64,000 nucleotides of DNA from Candidatus Scalindua sp. GTDB lineage: Bacteria; Planctomycetota; Brocadiia; Brocadiales; Scalinduaceae. The DNA lies in the NCBI GenBank assembly GCA_021776915.1, contig JAIQZU010000008.1:18512-82511 (forward strand), given 5' to 3'. The notes below the pieces were generated by a model. It was not told the DNA's origin. It saw nothing but the letters and a program-made list of their open reading frames with translations, and searched no databases. Shown piece after piece: positions 16,748 to 25,306 of this stretch (position 1 is its first letter; every line of letters starts with the position of its first letter). The position numbers and the translations under genes are program-made.

Positions 16748-17686
16748 CTAAATAACTAAAATTATAGCAATTACGCTGAGAATAAAAGATGTCAATAACA
16801 AGTCAGGTATTCTAAAATATCTGACTTTTGCGATGCTTGATTCAAGCGCCGCAATGGCAACACAAAAACAGGTAACTTTTAACAAAAACAAAACAAGCGA
16901 AAAAATAATATCAGCAGAATCAATGGAATTAGCTATACCCCATGGTAAAAACAAATTGGATCCCAGGGAAATAAATATCAAGAGCTTATTTGCCGATGCC
17001 CACTCAATAAGAGCAAGCCTTTTTCCTGAGTACTCAAGTATCATTGCTTCGTGAATCATTGTAAGTTCCAGATGGGTTGATGGGTTATCGAACGGAAAAC
17101 GTCCTGTTTCTGCAAGTAAGGCTATTATGAATCCGATAAATGCAAGACATATAGATACATACTGTGCGTGTGAATGCAATGTCAGCGATTCGATATGGCT
17201 TGCAATCGAGAACAGATTTGTGGTATGGGCGGTAAGCGCAAGCACGAGAATAGAAAAGACCAACCCTGCTTCAGTCAAAGCGGACACCGTCATTTCACGG
17301 CTTGAACCGAAACCGCCAAAAGCGTTACCAACATCGAGACCTGCAAGCGCCAGGAAAAATGTTCCAAGTGCAAGAAGATAAACTACCACAAGAAAATCGC
17401 TTGTAAAATAATTTGTAAAAGTAGTGACGAAGAGCGGAATACTTGCGCCGACAATAATAGTTATTGAGAAAAGGATATAAGGCGTATAACGAAATATCCA
17501 GGATGCGTCTTCGCTTATCACTTCGTCCTTGTGCAGGAGTTTCCAGATATCGCTATACGGCTGAAACACACTTGCTCCCCTGCGGTTTTGTAGTCTTGCC
17601 TTCACCTTTCTGACTATGCCGACAAAGAACGGCGACAGGGCAGGCACAAGTATTAATTGAATTATACAGATGATTATTAATTTCAT
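16748..17686 (-). CDS. Ehr membrane subunit HyfC (NuoH family)
   Basis: A 312-residue NuoH/HyfC homologue with about eight transmembrane helices. It keeps the characteristic cytoplasmic loop VKARLQNRRGASVFQPYSDI followed by WKLLHKDEV, and the segment AETGRFPFDNPSTHLELTMI followed by HEAMILEYSG, which in complex I and group-4 hydrogenases contacts the large subunit. Conserved acidic residues of the quinone/ion-coupling helices are present (AETGR, HLELTMIHE). It anchors the peripheral module. A 111-bp palindromic repeat separates it from the upstream hyfB gene. Confidence 0.88.
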   Translation of the reverse strand: MKLIIICIIQLILVPALSPFFVGIVRKVKARLQNRRGASVFQPYSDIWKLLHKDEVISEDASWIFRYTPYILFSITIIVGASIPLFVTTFTNYFTSDFLVVVYLLALGTFFLALAGLDVGNAFGGFGSSREMTVSALTEAGLVFSILVLALTAHTTNLFSIASHIESLTLHSHAQYVSICLAFIGFIIALLAETGRFPFDNPSTHLELTMIHEAMILEYSGKRLALIEWASANKLLIFISLGSNLFLPWGIANSIDSADIIFSLVLFLLKVTCFCVAIAALESSIAKVRYFRIPDLLLTSFILSVIAIILVI

Positions 17687-17689
17687 AAT

Positions 17690-17797
17690 TTGTTCAAGTT
17701 AGGTCGCTATTGCGAAAAAAACCATCCTTCGACTTCGCTCAGGATGACGTCACACTGAGCGGTGTCGAAGTGTTATCAACATTGAAATTTCTATATA
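17690..17797 (-). repeat. REP-like palindromic repeat between hyfB and hyfC
   Basis: Inverted copy of the repeat at 4147-4253. The palindromic core is 17727-17770 (CTTCGACTTCGCTCAG ... CTGAGCGGTGTCGAAG), flanked by TCAAGTTAGGTCGC on one side and ATCAACATTGAAATTTCTAT on the other. It lies inside an operon, so it may modulate the hyfB/hyfC transcript by forming a strong stem. Confidence 0.8.
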
Positions 17798-19843
17798 CTA
17801 AATCACGAACAGCAGTAACAAACTCATCATGGCAATAAAAATATATAAGATATAACCGTTTATGTTTCCACTTTGAATCGTCTTTACATAGTCAGCAATT
17901 ATTGTGACCAACCCTTGAAGCGGTTTGTATAAATAAGTGTTATATATATCGTGGCGCGTTCCCAGGGTCGCTATATTCAGCTTTTGGAAATACCTCTGGT
18001 TTGCGTCGTGATATTCAATATCAGACTGCCTGCTTGGCTTTAGTAGTCCGCCGAAGATAGTGATCAACGACCTCGAGAAACCGGTGTCGGTAATCTCCAT
18101 CCTGGGCGTCAGAGATGTGCCACAATCCCATGTAATACCTTTTCTAATTTTCTGATTCCTTGTTAGAAGATAGATAATGATAACTATGCCTGTAATAAAT
18201 AAGACCAGGCTTATCAAGATGCCGGGCATAGAAACAATGGCAAAATCGTCCTGTAATTTTACTGCATGAAATTGTGTAGATATAGCCGATTCAGAATCCT
18301 GAAAAACACACAGACTTTTTGAGATTCTTGAAAGCATTGAAGAAACAGGCCCGGCAAACAATCCAAAAAACAGGGTAAGAACAGCGAGTGAAGCCATACC
18401 TATCCTTAATGTGAAAGAAGATTCTTTTGCATGTTTTGCCGCTTCACTGCGAGGCCTCGCCAGAAAGGTAATGCCAAATGCTTTTACAAAACAGGCTGCG
18501 GCCAGGCCACCCGTAAAAATTAAAGAACCTGCCGCTATTATAAATATCAATTGCGTAAAAAAACTGAACGACTTAATACCGTGAAAAAGAGATTGGAACG
18601 TAAGCCATTCACTGAAAAATCCATTAAATGGAGGAAGCGCTGAAACTGCCATTGAACCTATTAAGAAGAGAAATGCTGTTTGCGGCATAGTTTTGATCAG
18701 ACCGCCATATTCTTCAATATTGCGCGTATGTGTTCCGGATATAACCGATCCAGCCCCCATAAAGAGAAGGGCCTTGAATATTGAGTGGTTGAGGGTGTGA
18801 TACAATGCGGCAATCAGTCCCATGATAGCAAATGATTTCATATTTAATGAGAAGAAAACCAGAGCGCTCCCAAGCCCAAGCAGGATGATGCCTATATTCT
18901 CAATACTGGAATATGCCAGTAATCTTTTAATGTCATGTTCTATAAGGGCGTATAATATTCCAAGCAGTGAAGAGATGGATCCTATAATTAATATTGTATA
19001 ACCCCACCATAACGGGGCATCCGGCAGAATATCCAGGAATATCCTGATGAACATATAAATACCGGTCTTTATCATAACGCCTGACATCAGGGCAGAGACG
19101 TGTGAAGGAGCTGCCGGATGAGCGCCGGGAAGCCAGGTATGCAGTGGTATAATACCGGCCTTTGTTCCGAAACCGATAATGGTAAGGACAAATATCGAGT
19201 TTTTCATAAATGGCGATATTCCACTAATATTATCTTTGATAATTGTGAAATCAAACGAACCCGTTGTTTTATATAAGAGCAGGAATGCAAAGATTATGAA
19301 AGCGGTGCCGATGTGTGTCATTACGAAATATAGAGTACCTGCTTTAATATTCTCTTTGTCCTTGTGTTCGTAAATAACAAGGAAATAAGATGCCAGAGAC
19401 ATTATCTCCCAAACTATAAGAAAAAAAAGTCCGTTGTTTGCAGTAACAACAAGAACCATCCCGGCAATGAAAATATTATAGAAGAATCCAAGTGTGCCAA
19501 TATTATATTTATTGAAAAAATGTGTTATGTAACCAATACCGTATATTGAGCATAAGAGAGATATTAGTGAAATTATAAATAAGAAAAAGGCAGAAAGGCT
19601 GTCTATGTGTAAAGACAATGTAAAAAGTGTGAAAGATGTCGGCAGGCTACAGGAAATCACGCTTCCTGTAATTAAAATAACTGCCGAGGTAATAATGCCG
19701 AATGCTGACCCTGCAAATGCAAATAGATTTCCGCATAAATTGGCAAGCCAGTTGTTTCTCATAAAAACAAGAGAACCAACTGCGCCGATTATGAAAGAAG
19801 ACAGCATAAAAAAGAAACTGATTTTTACAAGGATATCAATCAT
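17798..19843 (-). CDS. Ehr antiporter-like membrane subunit HyfB (NuoL family)
   Basis: A 681-residue polytopic protein of about 15-16 helices. Key elements are FLIVWEIMSLASYFLVIYEH (TM5 Glu), GFGTKAGIIPLHTWLPGAHP (Lys helix), VSALMSGVMIKTGIYMFIR (second Lys) and EHDIKRLLAYSSIENIGIIL. All channel residues expected for a working proton/Na+ half-channel are present. It lies 264 bp downstream of the small-subunit gene, across a repeat-filled spacer. The ribosome-binding site is weak. It would be the main ion-translocating subunit of the complex. Confidence 0.88.
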   Translation of the reverse strand: MIDILVKISFFFMLSSFIIGAVGSLVFMRNNWLANLCGNLFAFAGSAFGIITSAVILITGSVISCSLPTSFTLFTLSLHIDSLSAFFLFIISLISLLCSIYGIGYITHFFNKYNIGTLGFFYNIFIAGMVLVVTANNGLFFLIVWEIMSLASYFLVIYEHKDKENIKAGTLYFVMTHIGTAFIIFAFLLLYKTTGSFDFTIIKDNISGISPFMKNSIFVLTIIGFGTKAGIIPLHTWLPGAHPAAPSHVSALMSGVMIKTGIYMFIRIFLDILPDAPLWWGYTILIIGSISSLLGILYALIEHDIKRLLAYSSIENIGIILLGLGSALVFFSLNMKSFAIMGLIAALYHTLNHSIFKALLFMGAGSVISGTHTRNIEEYGGLIKTMPQTAFLFLIGSMAVSALPPFNGFFSEWLTFQSLFHGIKSFSFFTQLIFIIAAGSLIFTGGLAAACFVKAFGITFLARPRSEAAKHAKESSFTLRIGMASLAVLTLFFGLFAGPVSSMLSRISKSLCVFQDSESAISTQFHAVKLQDDFAIVSMPGILISLVLFITGIVIIIYLLTRNQKIRKGITWDCGTSLTPRMEITDTGFSRSLITIFGGLLKPSRQSDIEYHDANQRYFQKLNIATLGTRHDIYNTYLYKPLQGLVTIIADYVKTIQSGNINGYILYIFIAMMSLLLLFVI

Positions 19844-19884
19844 GTTTTATAATTATGTTTATTATAAAGAAATTTCCATTTTAA

Positions 19885-20055
19885 GTAGGTTGGGTGAAGC
19901 GGAGTGCACCCAACAAAGCAATAATGCTGGGTTCACTTCGTTCCCGTCCGGATGACTAATTTTATGCATAGGAAATTCAAAGTCGGCGGGTAAGAAACCC
20001 GCCATACAAAAATATCAAATTATTATGCGTAGGTCGGGTTTCTTACCCGACATTT
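19885..20055. repeat. Cluster of three intergenic hairpin repeats
   Basis: Three stems lie in the spacer between the small-subunit gene and hyfB: GTTGGGTG...CACCCAAC (19889-19914), GGCGGGTaagaaACCCGCC (19985-20003) and GTCGGGTttcttACCCGAC (20033-20051). The last recurs at 58374-58392. TATGCATAGGAAATTCAA at 19963-19980 is the same flank found beside other palindromes in the window. Confidence 0.7.
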
Positions 20056-20107
20056 CTTATCAGACAGAATGAAGACATAAAAATTTTGCCGAAGGTCTTA
20101 ACTTAAA

Positions 20108-20632
20108 TTAACGGCTTTCCATCATTTCAAGAATCTTAAGAAGAGAAGATAATATCGTTCCCGGAGAAGGTGGGTCTCCCGGTATCTGGTAATTAACGGG
20201 TATAACCTTATCAACGCCGTCCAGGACTGCATACGAACCCTTGAAGATACCGCCATCAATGGCGTCATCACCGACTGCGACTACGATCTTGGGGTCAGGA
20301 GTAGCTTCGTATGTTTTTACAAGCGCCTCTCTCATATTTCTGGATACAGGGCCTGTTACCATAAGCATATCGGCATGCCTTGGCGATGCGACAAAATGAA
20401 TACCGAACCGCTCAACGTCGTAATATGGATTTGAAAGGGCGACTAATTCCTGTTCGCATGCGTTAGTTGAACCTGCGTCAACTTCCCTTATTGCCAAGGA
20501 CCCTCTGAATAACCTTTTAACTTTCTTATGTATCTTTTTTCCGACAGCGAGTACTTCAGCATTACAAGTTAATGCCCGGGGTTTTATTACCGTCTTGCGG
20601 GTTGAAAAGATTTTGGTACAAAGTTTCAGCAT
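20108..20632 (-). CDS. Ehr small subunit: HyfI/NuoB-like, N2-type cluster ligands largely lost
   Basis: A 174-residue NuoB/HyfI-family protein: YDVERFGIHFVASPRHADML, MVTGPVSRNM, DGGIFKGSYAVLDGVDKVIP. The family binds one [4Fe-4S] cluster through four cysteines in GSCNGCE, VGxCA and PGCPP. Here these read GSTNACE (Thr56, Cys59), VGDDA (Asp123) and PGDPP (Asp153), so only one ligand remains and the cluster should not assemble. The fold-determining residues are otherwise well kept, so this looks like retained structure rather than decay. It is the first gene of the minus-strand operon. No ferredoxin-like subunit (HyfA/HyfH) is encoded. Confidence 0.9.
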   Translation of the reverse strand: MLKLCTKIFSTRKTVIKPRALTCNAEVLAVGKKIHKKVKRLFRGSLAIREVDAGSTNACEQELVALSNPYYDVERFGIHFVASPRHADMLMVTGPVSRNMREALVKTYEATPDPKIVVAVGDDAIDGGIFKGSYAVLDGVDKVIPVNYQIPGDPPSPGTILSSLLKILEMMESR

Positions 20633-20649
20633 ATCTATTCAGTGTATAA

Positions 20650-20915
20650 AAAGATTAGGACTTTGGCAGCTTTAAATGCACAGGTAGGAGACAACTCCAG
20701 TTGGCGATTGAATATTGCCGTTGAGTGCTGACGCTCGCCGTCAGTAGACGGCTCCTACCAAAAAAATTGAAATTTGCATGTCCAATTTGCGATTTTTAAT
20801 CGATATTGTCATTCCCGTGAAAACGGGAATCTTGAAAGCAAAAGAAGTAGATTCCCGCTCAACAGATTGCCTGCCCGACTAGGTACAGGCGGGCGTGAAT
20901 GACAGAATTTTCACT
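20650..20915. repeat. Intergenic palindromic repeats between the Ehr operon and sulP copy 2
   Basis: 20650-20780 is a relative of the repeat at 1330-1431 (TAGGACTTTGGC..., GGTAGGAG ... CTCCTACC, AATTGAAATTTGCATG). 20806-20915 is a second type: TGTCATTCCCGTGAAAACGG, GATTCCCGC, CTGCCCGACTAGGTACAGGC and GGGCGTGAATGACA. No gene is visible in 20633-20999. Confidence 0.7.
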
Positions 20916-20999
20916 TAGAATGTAAAAATATAATTTATAGAAGAATATATATTTTCAATACATTATGATGATTGTACAACAAAAACCACTCAATTCAGG

Positions 21000-22937
21000 T
21001 TAAGAATAACCCGGGAGTACAGCCTTTACGTTTTCAATACAAGCGGTTACGGCATGCCTGGGTAAAATCTGTTTGCGAAGATAATCCAGGATCAGTTCAG
21101 CCTTTGCCGGCATAGCCAGAACTTCTGTACGCACCCGTGCCGTCATTTTCTCAGAAGGGTTTTCCTTATCTTTAATACCTAAACCACCGCATTTCATAGT
21201 CACAAAATCGGCTATCCCTATATTTATAAATTCCAGTTCAAGTTGATTCTGGAGAGCTATATCTGCAAAGATGGTGATTCGGCTGAGTTTCTCCAGACTT
21301 TTTTTGCGGGTTGCTAAAGGATGGTCAGACAGCTTGATATGGTCTTCCAGCCCAATCACCTCCAGTGTAAGATCGTTTTCTTCAAATTCGCTTTGCAGCT
21401 CATGTAGTTTTTCTATTACACTGTGGTCGACCAACCTTGTGTCAGACAAATCCAGAATAATGTTCTTATTTTGCATAAGTCCAAACTTCTCGAGTTGCCT
21501 CTTGAATGGGATCCAGTTACTGAAGACTGCAGAGTATCTGGCGATTACGATATATGTATCCTTGCCCCGACTCTCGACGTCCAGATAAGGCCTGAACAGA
21601 GAACGTATCGGCACTCCATTGATAATATGTATCAGGAACTTGATCCCTATTCCAATTGCAATGCCGATGAGCAAGTCTGTTGCCAGTACGGCTATCACAG
21701 TACCTACAAATTGAATTAACTGCTCAACTCCAATTTTGTACACTTGAATAAATTCGCGAGGCGCCGCCAACTTAAAACCGGTATATACGAGCATTGCAGC
21801 CAGGGCGGCGAGCGGGATATGATGTAATAAGAATGGCACAGATCCCACGAAAATAAGCAGAAACAACCCGTGATATAAATTGGCAAAACGGGTTCTCGCT
21901 CCATTATCGATATTTGCCTTGCTACGCACAATCTCTGATATCATCGGCAGTCCCCCAACAAATGCGCATACAGTGTTCCCGATTCCAACAGCTAACATGT
22001 CTCTGTTCTGGTTGGTTTTCCTCTTCCATGGGTCTATCATGTCGATGGCTTTAGCGCTTAAAAGTGATTCAAGACTACCAATAAGCGCAAACATCATTAC
22101 CCATTTCCACCCTGCGACTGTCTTTAAAGCTGAAAAGTCGGGATGAGAGATTGCCTTGAACATATTGCCCGGAACGTTAACCAGGAACTCTTCCCCGACC
22201 ATGTATTCACGGCCTTCAAAAGAGTAAGCGTGTTCGTGAGATATGCCGAAATACAATCCTAACGGCACGGCAAACATCAAAACAAACATGGGTGTAGGCA
22301 TCATCTTGACGTACCTGTTCTTGATCAGAGGTACCCCGAACATGATTGCCAGGCTGCCAACTCCAATTGCAGCGATACACGGATTCATATGTATTATTTT
22401 TGCGGGGATTGACAGGAGCAGTTCAAAAGGTTCTCCTTCTGTATGGCCGCCCAGAGCGACAGGAAACTGTTTGAGTATAATTATTATACCAATGGCTGCC
22501 AGCATTCCATGTACGGCTGCTGTCGGGAAGAAGTCTCCAAGTGACCCGATACGGAGCAGGCCGAACAGAATCTGGATGCAACCGGCCGCAACTCCAACTC
22601 CCAGGGCAAGTTTATAAGCCTGTAAGTCCGCCGCAGGGTCCTGCCCTCCGGTAAATCCAAATTCAGTTACCGCTCCGATGGCAATTACGATCAATCCTGC
22701 GGCCGGCCCTTTTATAGTGAGTTCAGAATTGCTGATAAAAGTGGCGAGTATTGAGCCGATAATTGCCGTAAAGATGCCTGCTATAGCGGGATAGCCGCAG
22801 GCTAAAGATATGCCCAGACATAAAGGAAGCGCTATCAAGAAAACCAGGAAACCGGAGATAATGTCTTTCTGGAAGTTCTGTTTCAGCCCGGCAATGCCCG
22901 TTTTTGGAACCTGTCCTTCAATATTTAAGTCCGCCAT
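21000..22937 (-). CDS. SulP-family bicarbonate/anion transporter with STAS and PII-like domains (copy 2)
   Basis: The start at 22937 (MADLNIEGQVPKTG) is chosen because GGAGG lies 8 nt upstream and because it gives 645 residues, exactly the length of copy 1. An in-frame ATG 15 nt further upstream is not supported. The SulP core, the STAS domain (NIILDLSDTRLVDHSVIEKL) and the PII-like tail (LSRITIFADIALQNQLELEF ... LDYLRKQILPRHAVTACIEN) all match copy 1. Long stretches are also nearly identical at DNA level. It is the only gene of its transcription unit, between the Ehr operon (same strand) and the divergent Mrp operon. The two copies presumably differ in regulation or affinity (inference). Confidence 0.9.
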   Translation of the reverse strand: MADLNIEGQVPKTGIAGLKQNFQKDIISGFLVFLIALPLCLGISLACGYPAIAGIFTAIIGSILATFISNSELTIKGPAAGLIVIAIGAVTEFGFTGGQDPAADLQAYKLALGVGVAAGCIQILFGLLRIGSLGDFFPTAAVHGMLAAIGIIIILKQFPVALGGHTEGEPFELLLSIPAKIIHMNPCIAAIGVGSLAIMFGVPLIKNRYVKMMPTPMFVLMFAVPLGLYFGISHEHAYSFEGREYMVGEEFLVNVPGNMFKAISHPDFSALKTVAGWKWVMMFALIGSLESLLSAKAIDMIDPWKRKTNQNRDMLAVGIGNTVCAFVGGLPMISEIVRSKANIDNGARTRFANLYHGLFLLIFVGSVPFLLHHIPLAALAAMLVYTGFKLAAPREFIQVYKIGVEQLIQFVGTVIAVLATDLLIGIAIGIGIKFLIHIINGVPIRSLFRPYLDVESRGKDTYIVIARYSAVFSNWIPFKRQLEKFGLMQNKNIILDLSDTRLVDHSVIEKLHELQSEFEENDLTLEVIGLEDHIKLSDHPLATRKKSLEKLSRITIFADIALQNQLELEFINIGIADFVTMKCGGLGIKDKENPSEKMTARVRTEVLAMPAKAELILDYLRKQILPRHAVTACIENVKAVLPGYS

Positions 22938-23099
22938 AATCAATACCTCCAATTATATATTCAATCAAAAAACTCCTCCATTGTTTTTTAAATGCAAACA
23001 AACTTCTGAGTATTTACATTCTTTCAAGAAGAGTCACATGCCCATAATTGTTGCCAGCATACCCGGCCTGTCGGGATGAGTCTGAAAATAACTCAAGCC

Positions 23100-23155
23100 G
23101 GCGTAGGGGGGATACCTCATAACTCTGATTTAGGGTATCGGCTGTCCTCAACGCC
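23100..23155 (-). other. Potential structured leader of sulP copy 2
   Basis: Nested pairing of GGCGT (23100-23104) with ACGCC (23151-23155), and of GATACC (23111-23116) with GGTATC (23134-23139). It lies about 165 nt upstream of sulP copy 2 on its transcribed side. A riboswitch or attenuator is possible, but I do not recognise a known class. The rest of 22938-24119 is AT-rich with no gene apart from the ACR3 remnant. Confidence 0.3.
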
Positions 23156-23852
23156 ATACCTGCTTTTGCAGTTTGCTCAGGGCGTACATTAACTCATTAA
23201 ATGGCATAGCCATTATTTGTTATTAGTTGATCATCAGCTAATAGCCCAAGAGCAAAATTTTCACTTCTGATGAGTTTCGTAATGAAACTACAGTTCTATA
23301 TATTGTTTATAATTGCTTTCATGATGGGGCATAATACAATTCATTTAATTTATAATGAAAAATAATTTTAATATAAGTAATGAATAATATTGCAAATGTC
23401 AAGCAATATATATGCCTGAAAACATATATATCGTTTGATCGTGGTAAGCATGTTTGATAATTTATAGCTATCATGGGCATAAGAAAATGGATCACAACTT
23501 ACTCTGGTGTGAAGTATACTGGCAACTTGTACTTTGTGGTAATAATCTTAAGGGCTCTGCCATGAGTAAATATTAATTGAAATTTATTAATATTTCTTTA
23601 CAATCTCCATCTGTTGATAATCCTGCATATGTCAGATTTCAGCCAGTTGTGACTATTATTGAATACATTATCAGCTATTCTTTATATACTTGTGAGATGT
23701 CCACACAATATAAAAAACCATCATAGTCGTTTCTGTATATTGACTCGTGTGAATGGCAAACACGGAATATATGTGCTGATCAAATCCGTTTTTTAGTAGA
23801 ATAGTCTTGGTAGAATTGTTTGACTGACGGTATATTGTGGTTTCCTAGGTTG

Positions 23853-23985
23853 CACTTTTTAAACAACTTGCAAGTTATATTTACAGACCTGGACAAGCAT
23901 GAGCATTAAGGAAACCTCAATCAGAACTCAAACAAATGTTGCTAACGTTACAACTGAATGCGGGTCTGACAGCATTGATGATATG
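23853..23985 (-). pseudogene. Decayed 3' fragment of an ACR3 arsenite exporter gene
   Basis: Plus-strand DNA from 23853 (CACTTTTTAAACAACTTG..., GACAAGCATGAGCATTAAGG) aligns with the 3' end of the intact ACR3 gene at 35083-35200. The minus-strand translation reads TFV-stop-VLIEVSLMLMLVQVCKY, against [20 protein letters not shown] in the intact protein. An in-frame stop and the absence of the rest show that it is a relic. Confidence 0.7.
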
Positions 23986-24119
23986 ACAAAATATTGTACA
24001 GTATTTTGGTTTATCAATAAGAACGGCATGTTTTCTGCTACGAATAAACAATTCTCAGAATAGTAAGTTAACGTTACATACAGAATTAATTGCCTTATAC
24101 TTTTAGTCGAGGTGAAGAT

Positions 24120-24623
24120 ATGAGCTTTTTAATTACTGCCTTATCGATGTTTCTATTCTGGATACTTCTTTCCGGTGAGTTTACCTTTATCCTTATCACT
24201 TCAGGGATTGTAGCAAGTCTTATAGTAGCGTATCTTTCACATGATATGTTCATTGGGAAGGCTGATTTAAAGACTGAAACCGGAAGGGTTCTCAAGTTTA
24301 TTAAATATCTACCCTGGCTTTTGTGGGAAATTATCCTGGCAAATTTTGAGATCGCATATCTTGTCCTTAGCCCAAAGTTGAAGATTGATCCGCAGCTTGT
24401 TCGTTTTAAACCTGATGTAAGGACAAACCTGGGGATTGTAACCCTTGCTCACTCGATAACGCTTACACCAGGCACGGTAACAGTTGAGGCAAACAGGAAG
24501 GAATTTGTCGTCCATGCGATCTGGCAAAAATCAGCCGAGAGCATTATCGGCGGAGAAATGCAGCGAAAGGTAAAAGAAATAGAGGGAGAGGCAAAGGAGT
24601 TAGAGGGGGAAAAAAGTGTTTGA
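24120..24623 (+). CDS. mnhE: Mrp antiporter subunit E (MnhE/MrpE)
   Basis: A 167-residue MnhE-family protein. Two hydrophobic helices (SFLITALSMFLFWILLSGEF, IASLIVAYLSHDMF) precede the conserved cytoplasmic region LGIVTLAHSITLTPGTVTVE, which is diagnostic. The start at 24120 is chosen for GAGGTG 7 nt upstream, over an upstream TTG without a ribosome-binding site. MrpE is needed for assembly of multisubunit cation/proton antiporters. It is the first gene of the plus-strand operon and overlaps mnhF by 8 bp. Two copies of TAACGTTA lie upstream, at 23943 and 24069. Confidence 0.92.
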   Translation: MSFLITALSMFLFWILLSGEFTFILITSGIVASLIVAYLSHDMFIGKADLKTETGRVLKFIKYLPWLLWEIILANFEIAYLVLSPKLKIDPQLVRFKPDVRTNLGIVTLAHSITLTPGTVTVEANRKEFVVHAIWQKSAESIIGGEMQRKVKEIEGEAKELEGEKSV

Positions 24624-24870
24624 TATTGCCGCAGTTGCAGTAACAATTGCTATTATGATAACTATGTATAGGGCAATAAAGGGGCCGACGATATATGACA
24701 GGGTCCTTGCAGGAAATGCAATAGGCACTAAGACTGTAATCCTTTTAGTGCTTATTGGATTTGTACATGACCGTCCACATTTTCTTGATTTGGCCGTGGT
24801 TTACCCATTAATAAACTTTATTGCAACAATAGCTTTTCTTAAATACAGAGAGATGGGGAGACTGGATTAG
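24616..24870 (+). CDS. mnhF: Mrp antiporter subunit F (MnhF/MrpF)
   Basis: An 84-residue protein of three helices with the MnhF pattern: MYRAIKGPTIYDRVLAGNAI, GTKTVILLVLIGF and LDLAVVYPLINFIATIAFLK. The GTG start overlaps the mnhE end by 8 bp, with AGGGGGA upstream. The GPTIYDRVLA motif carries the conserved Asp of the family. It is part of the small-subunit ring that, with G, B and C, joins the antiporter-like subunits of Mrp complexes. Confidence 0.92.
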   Translation: MFDIAAVAVTIAIMITMYRAIKGPTIYDRVLAGNAIGTKTVILLVLIGFVHDRPHFLDLAVVYPLINFIATIAFLKYREMGRLD

Positions 24871-24976
24871 GAAATTGAGGAATTTAAGAATTGAGGGATT
24901 AAAGAATTATTCAATACAATAATCCATCGAAAAAAATTCCTGAATTCTTAAATCCCATAATTCCTCAATTAATCAT
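24871..24976. repeat. Inverted repeat between mnhF and mnhG (empty hitch-hiker ends)
   Basis: GAAATTGAGGAATTTAAGAA and TTGAGGGATT on the left are mirrored by GAATTCTTAAATCCC and ATAATTCCTCAATT on the right, with only about 30 bp between. The same arms flank the four-helix-bundle gene at 56783-57157, so this looks like an empty version of that element. Confidence 0.65.
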
Positions 24977-24988
24977 AATTATTTAATA

Positions 24989-25306
24989 ATGGATATCAGG
25001 ACAATAATTGCCGGAGTATTTTTAGGTATAGGTTGCTTCTTTATTATCGTAACCGCCATAGGTATTGTGAGATTTCCTGACTTTTACTCCAGGTTACATC
25101 CTGCAGGGAAAGCCGATACTATCGGACAGGCGCTTGTCCTTATAGGCCTGATGGTATATGAGGGGTTCTCTCTGATAAGTGTTAAGCTGCTGATCATAGT
25201 TATATTCATCTTTATTGCAAGCCCGACAGCAACACATGCTGTCGCACAGGCTGCATTCTTAAAAGGGGTTGCACCCTGGAAGAAAAAAAAGAGGGATAAG
25301 AAATGA
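24989..25306 (+). CDS. mnhG: Mrp antiporter subunit G (MnhG/MrpG)
   Basis: A 105-residue, three-helix protein with the MnhG signature GIVRFPDFYSRLHPAGKADT followed by IGQALVLIGLMVYEG and IASPTATHAVAQAAF. A basic tail (WKKKKRDKK) ends the protein. It is separated from mnhF by an inverted repeat that apparently inserted between the two genes. The stop overlaps the next start as ATGA. Confidence 0.92.
   Translation: MDIRTIIAGVFLGIGCFFIIVTAIGIVRFPDFYSRLHPAGKADTIGQALVLIGLMVYEGFSLISVKLLIIVIFIFIASPTATHAVAQAAFLKGVAPWKKKKRDKK

Noticed and set aside
13050..20632. A functional group-4 [NiFe] hydrogenase
   Set aside because: All four Ni-Fe cysteines of the large subunit and three of the four cluster cysteines of the small subunit are replaced, and no ferredoxin subunit or maturation genes are present.
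23580..23640. A third copy of the 141-bp upstream repeat before sulP copy 2 (reverse strand GCAGGATTAT)
   Set aside because: Only about ten bases match copy 1. The blocks conserved between the two real copies are absent.
23899..24063. A plus-strand 54-codon frame starting MSIKETSIRTQ upstream of mnhE
   Set aside because: It lies antisense to the recognisable ACR3 relic, has no clear ribosome-binding site and has no protein-like hydrophobic or domain pattern.
23943..24076. Paired TAACGTTA palindromes as an operator of the Mrp operon
   Set aside because: The first copy lies inside the ACR3 relic, and 8-bp palindromes of this composition are expected by chance in AT-rich DNA. Kept only as a note.
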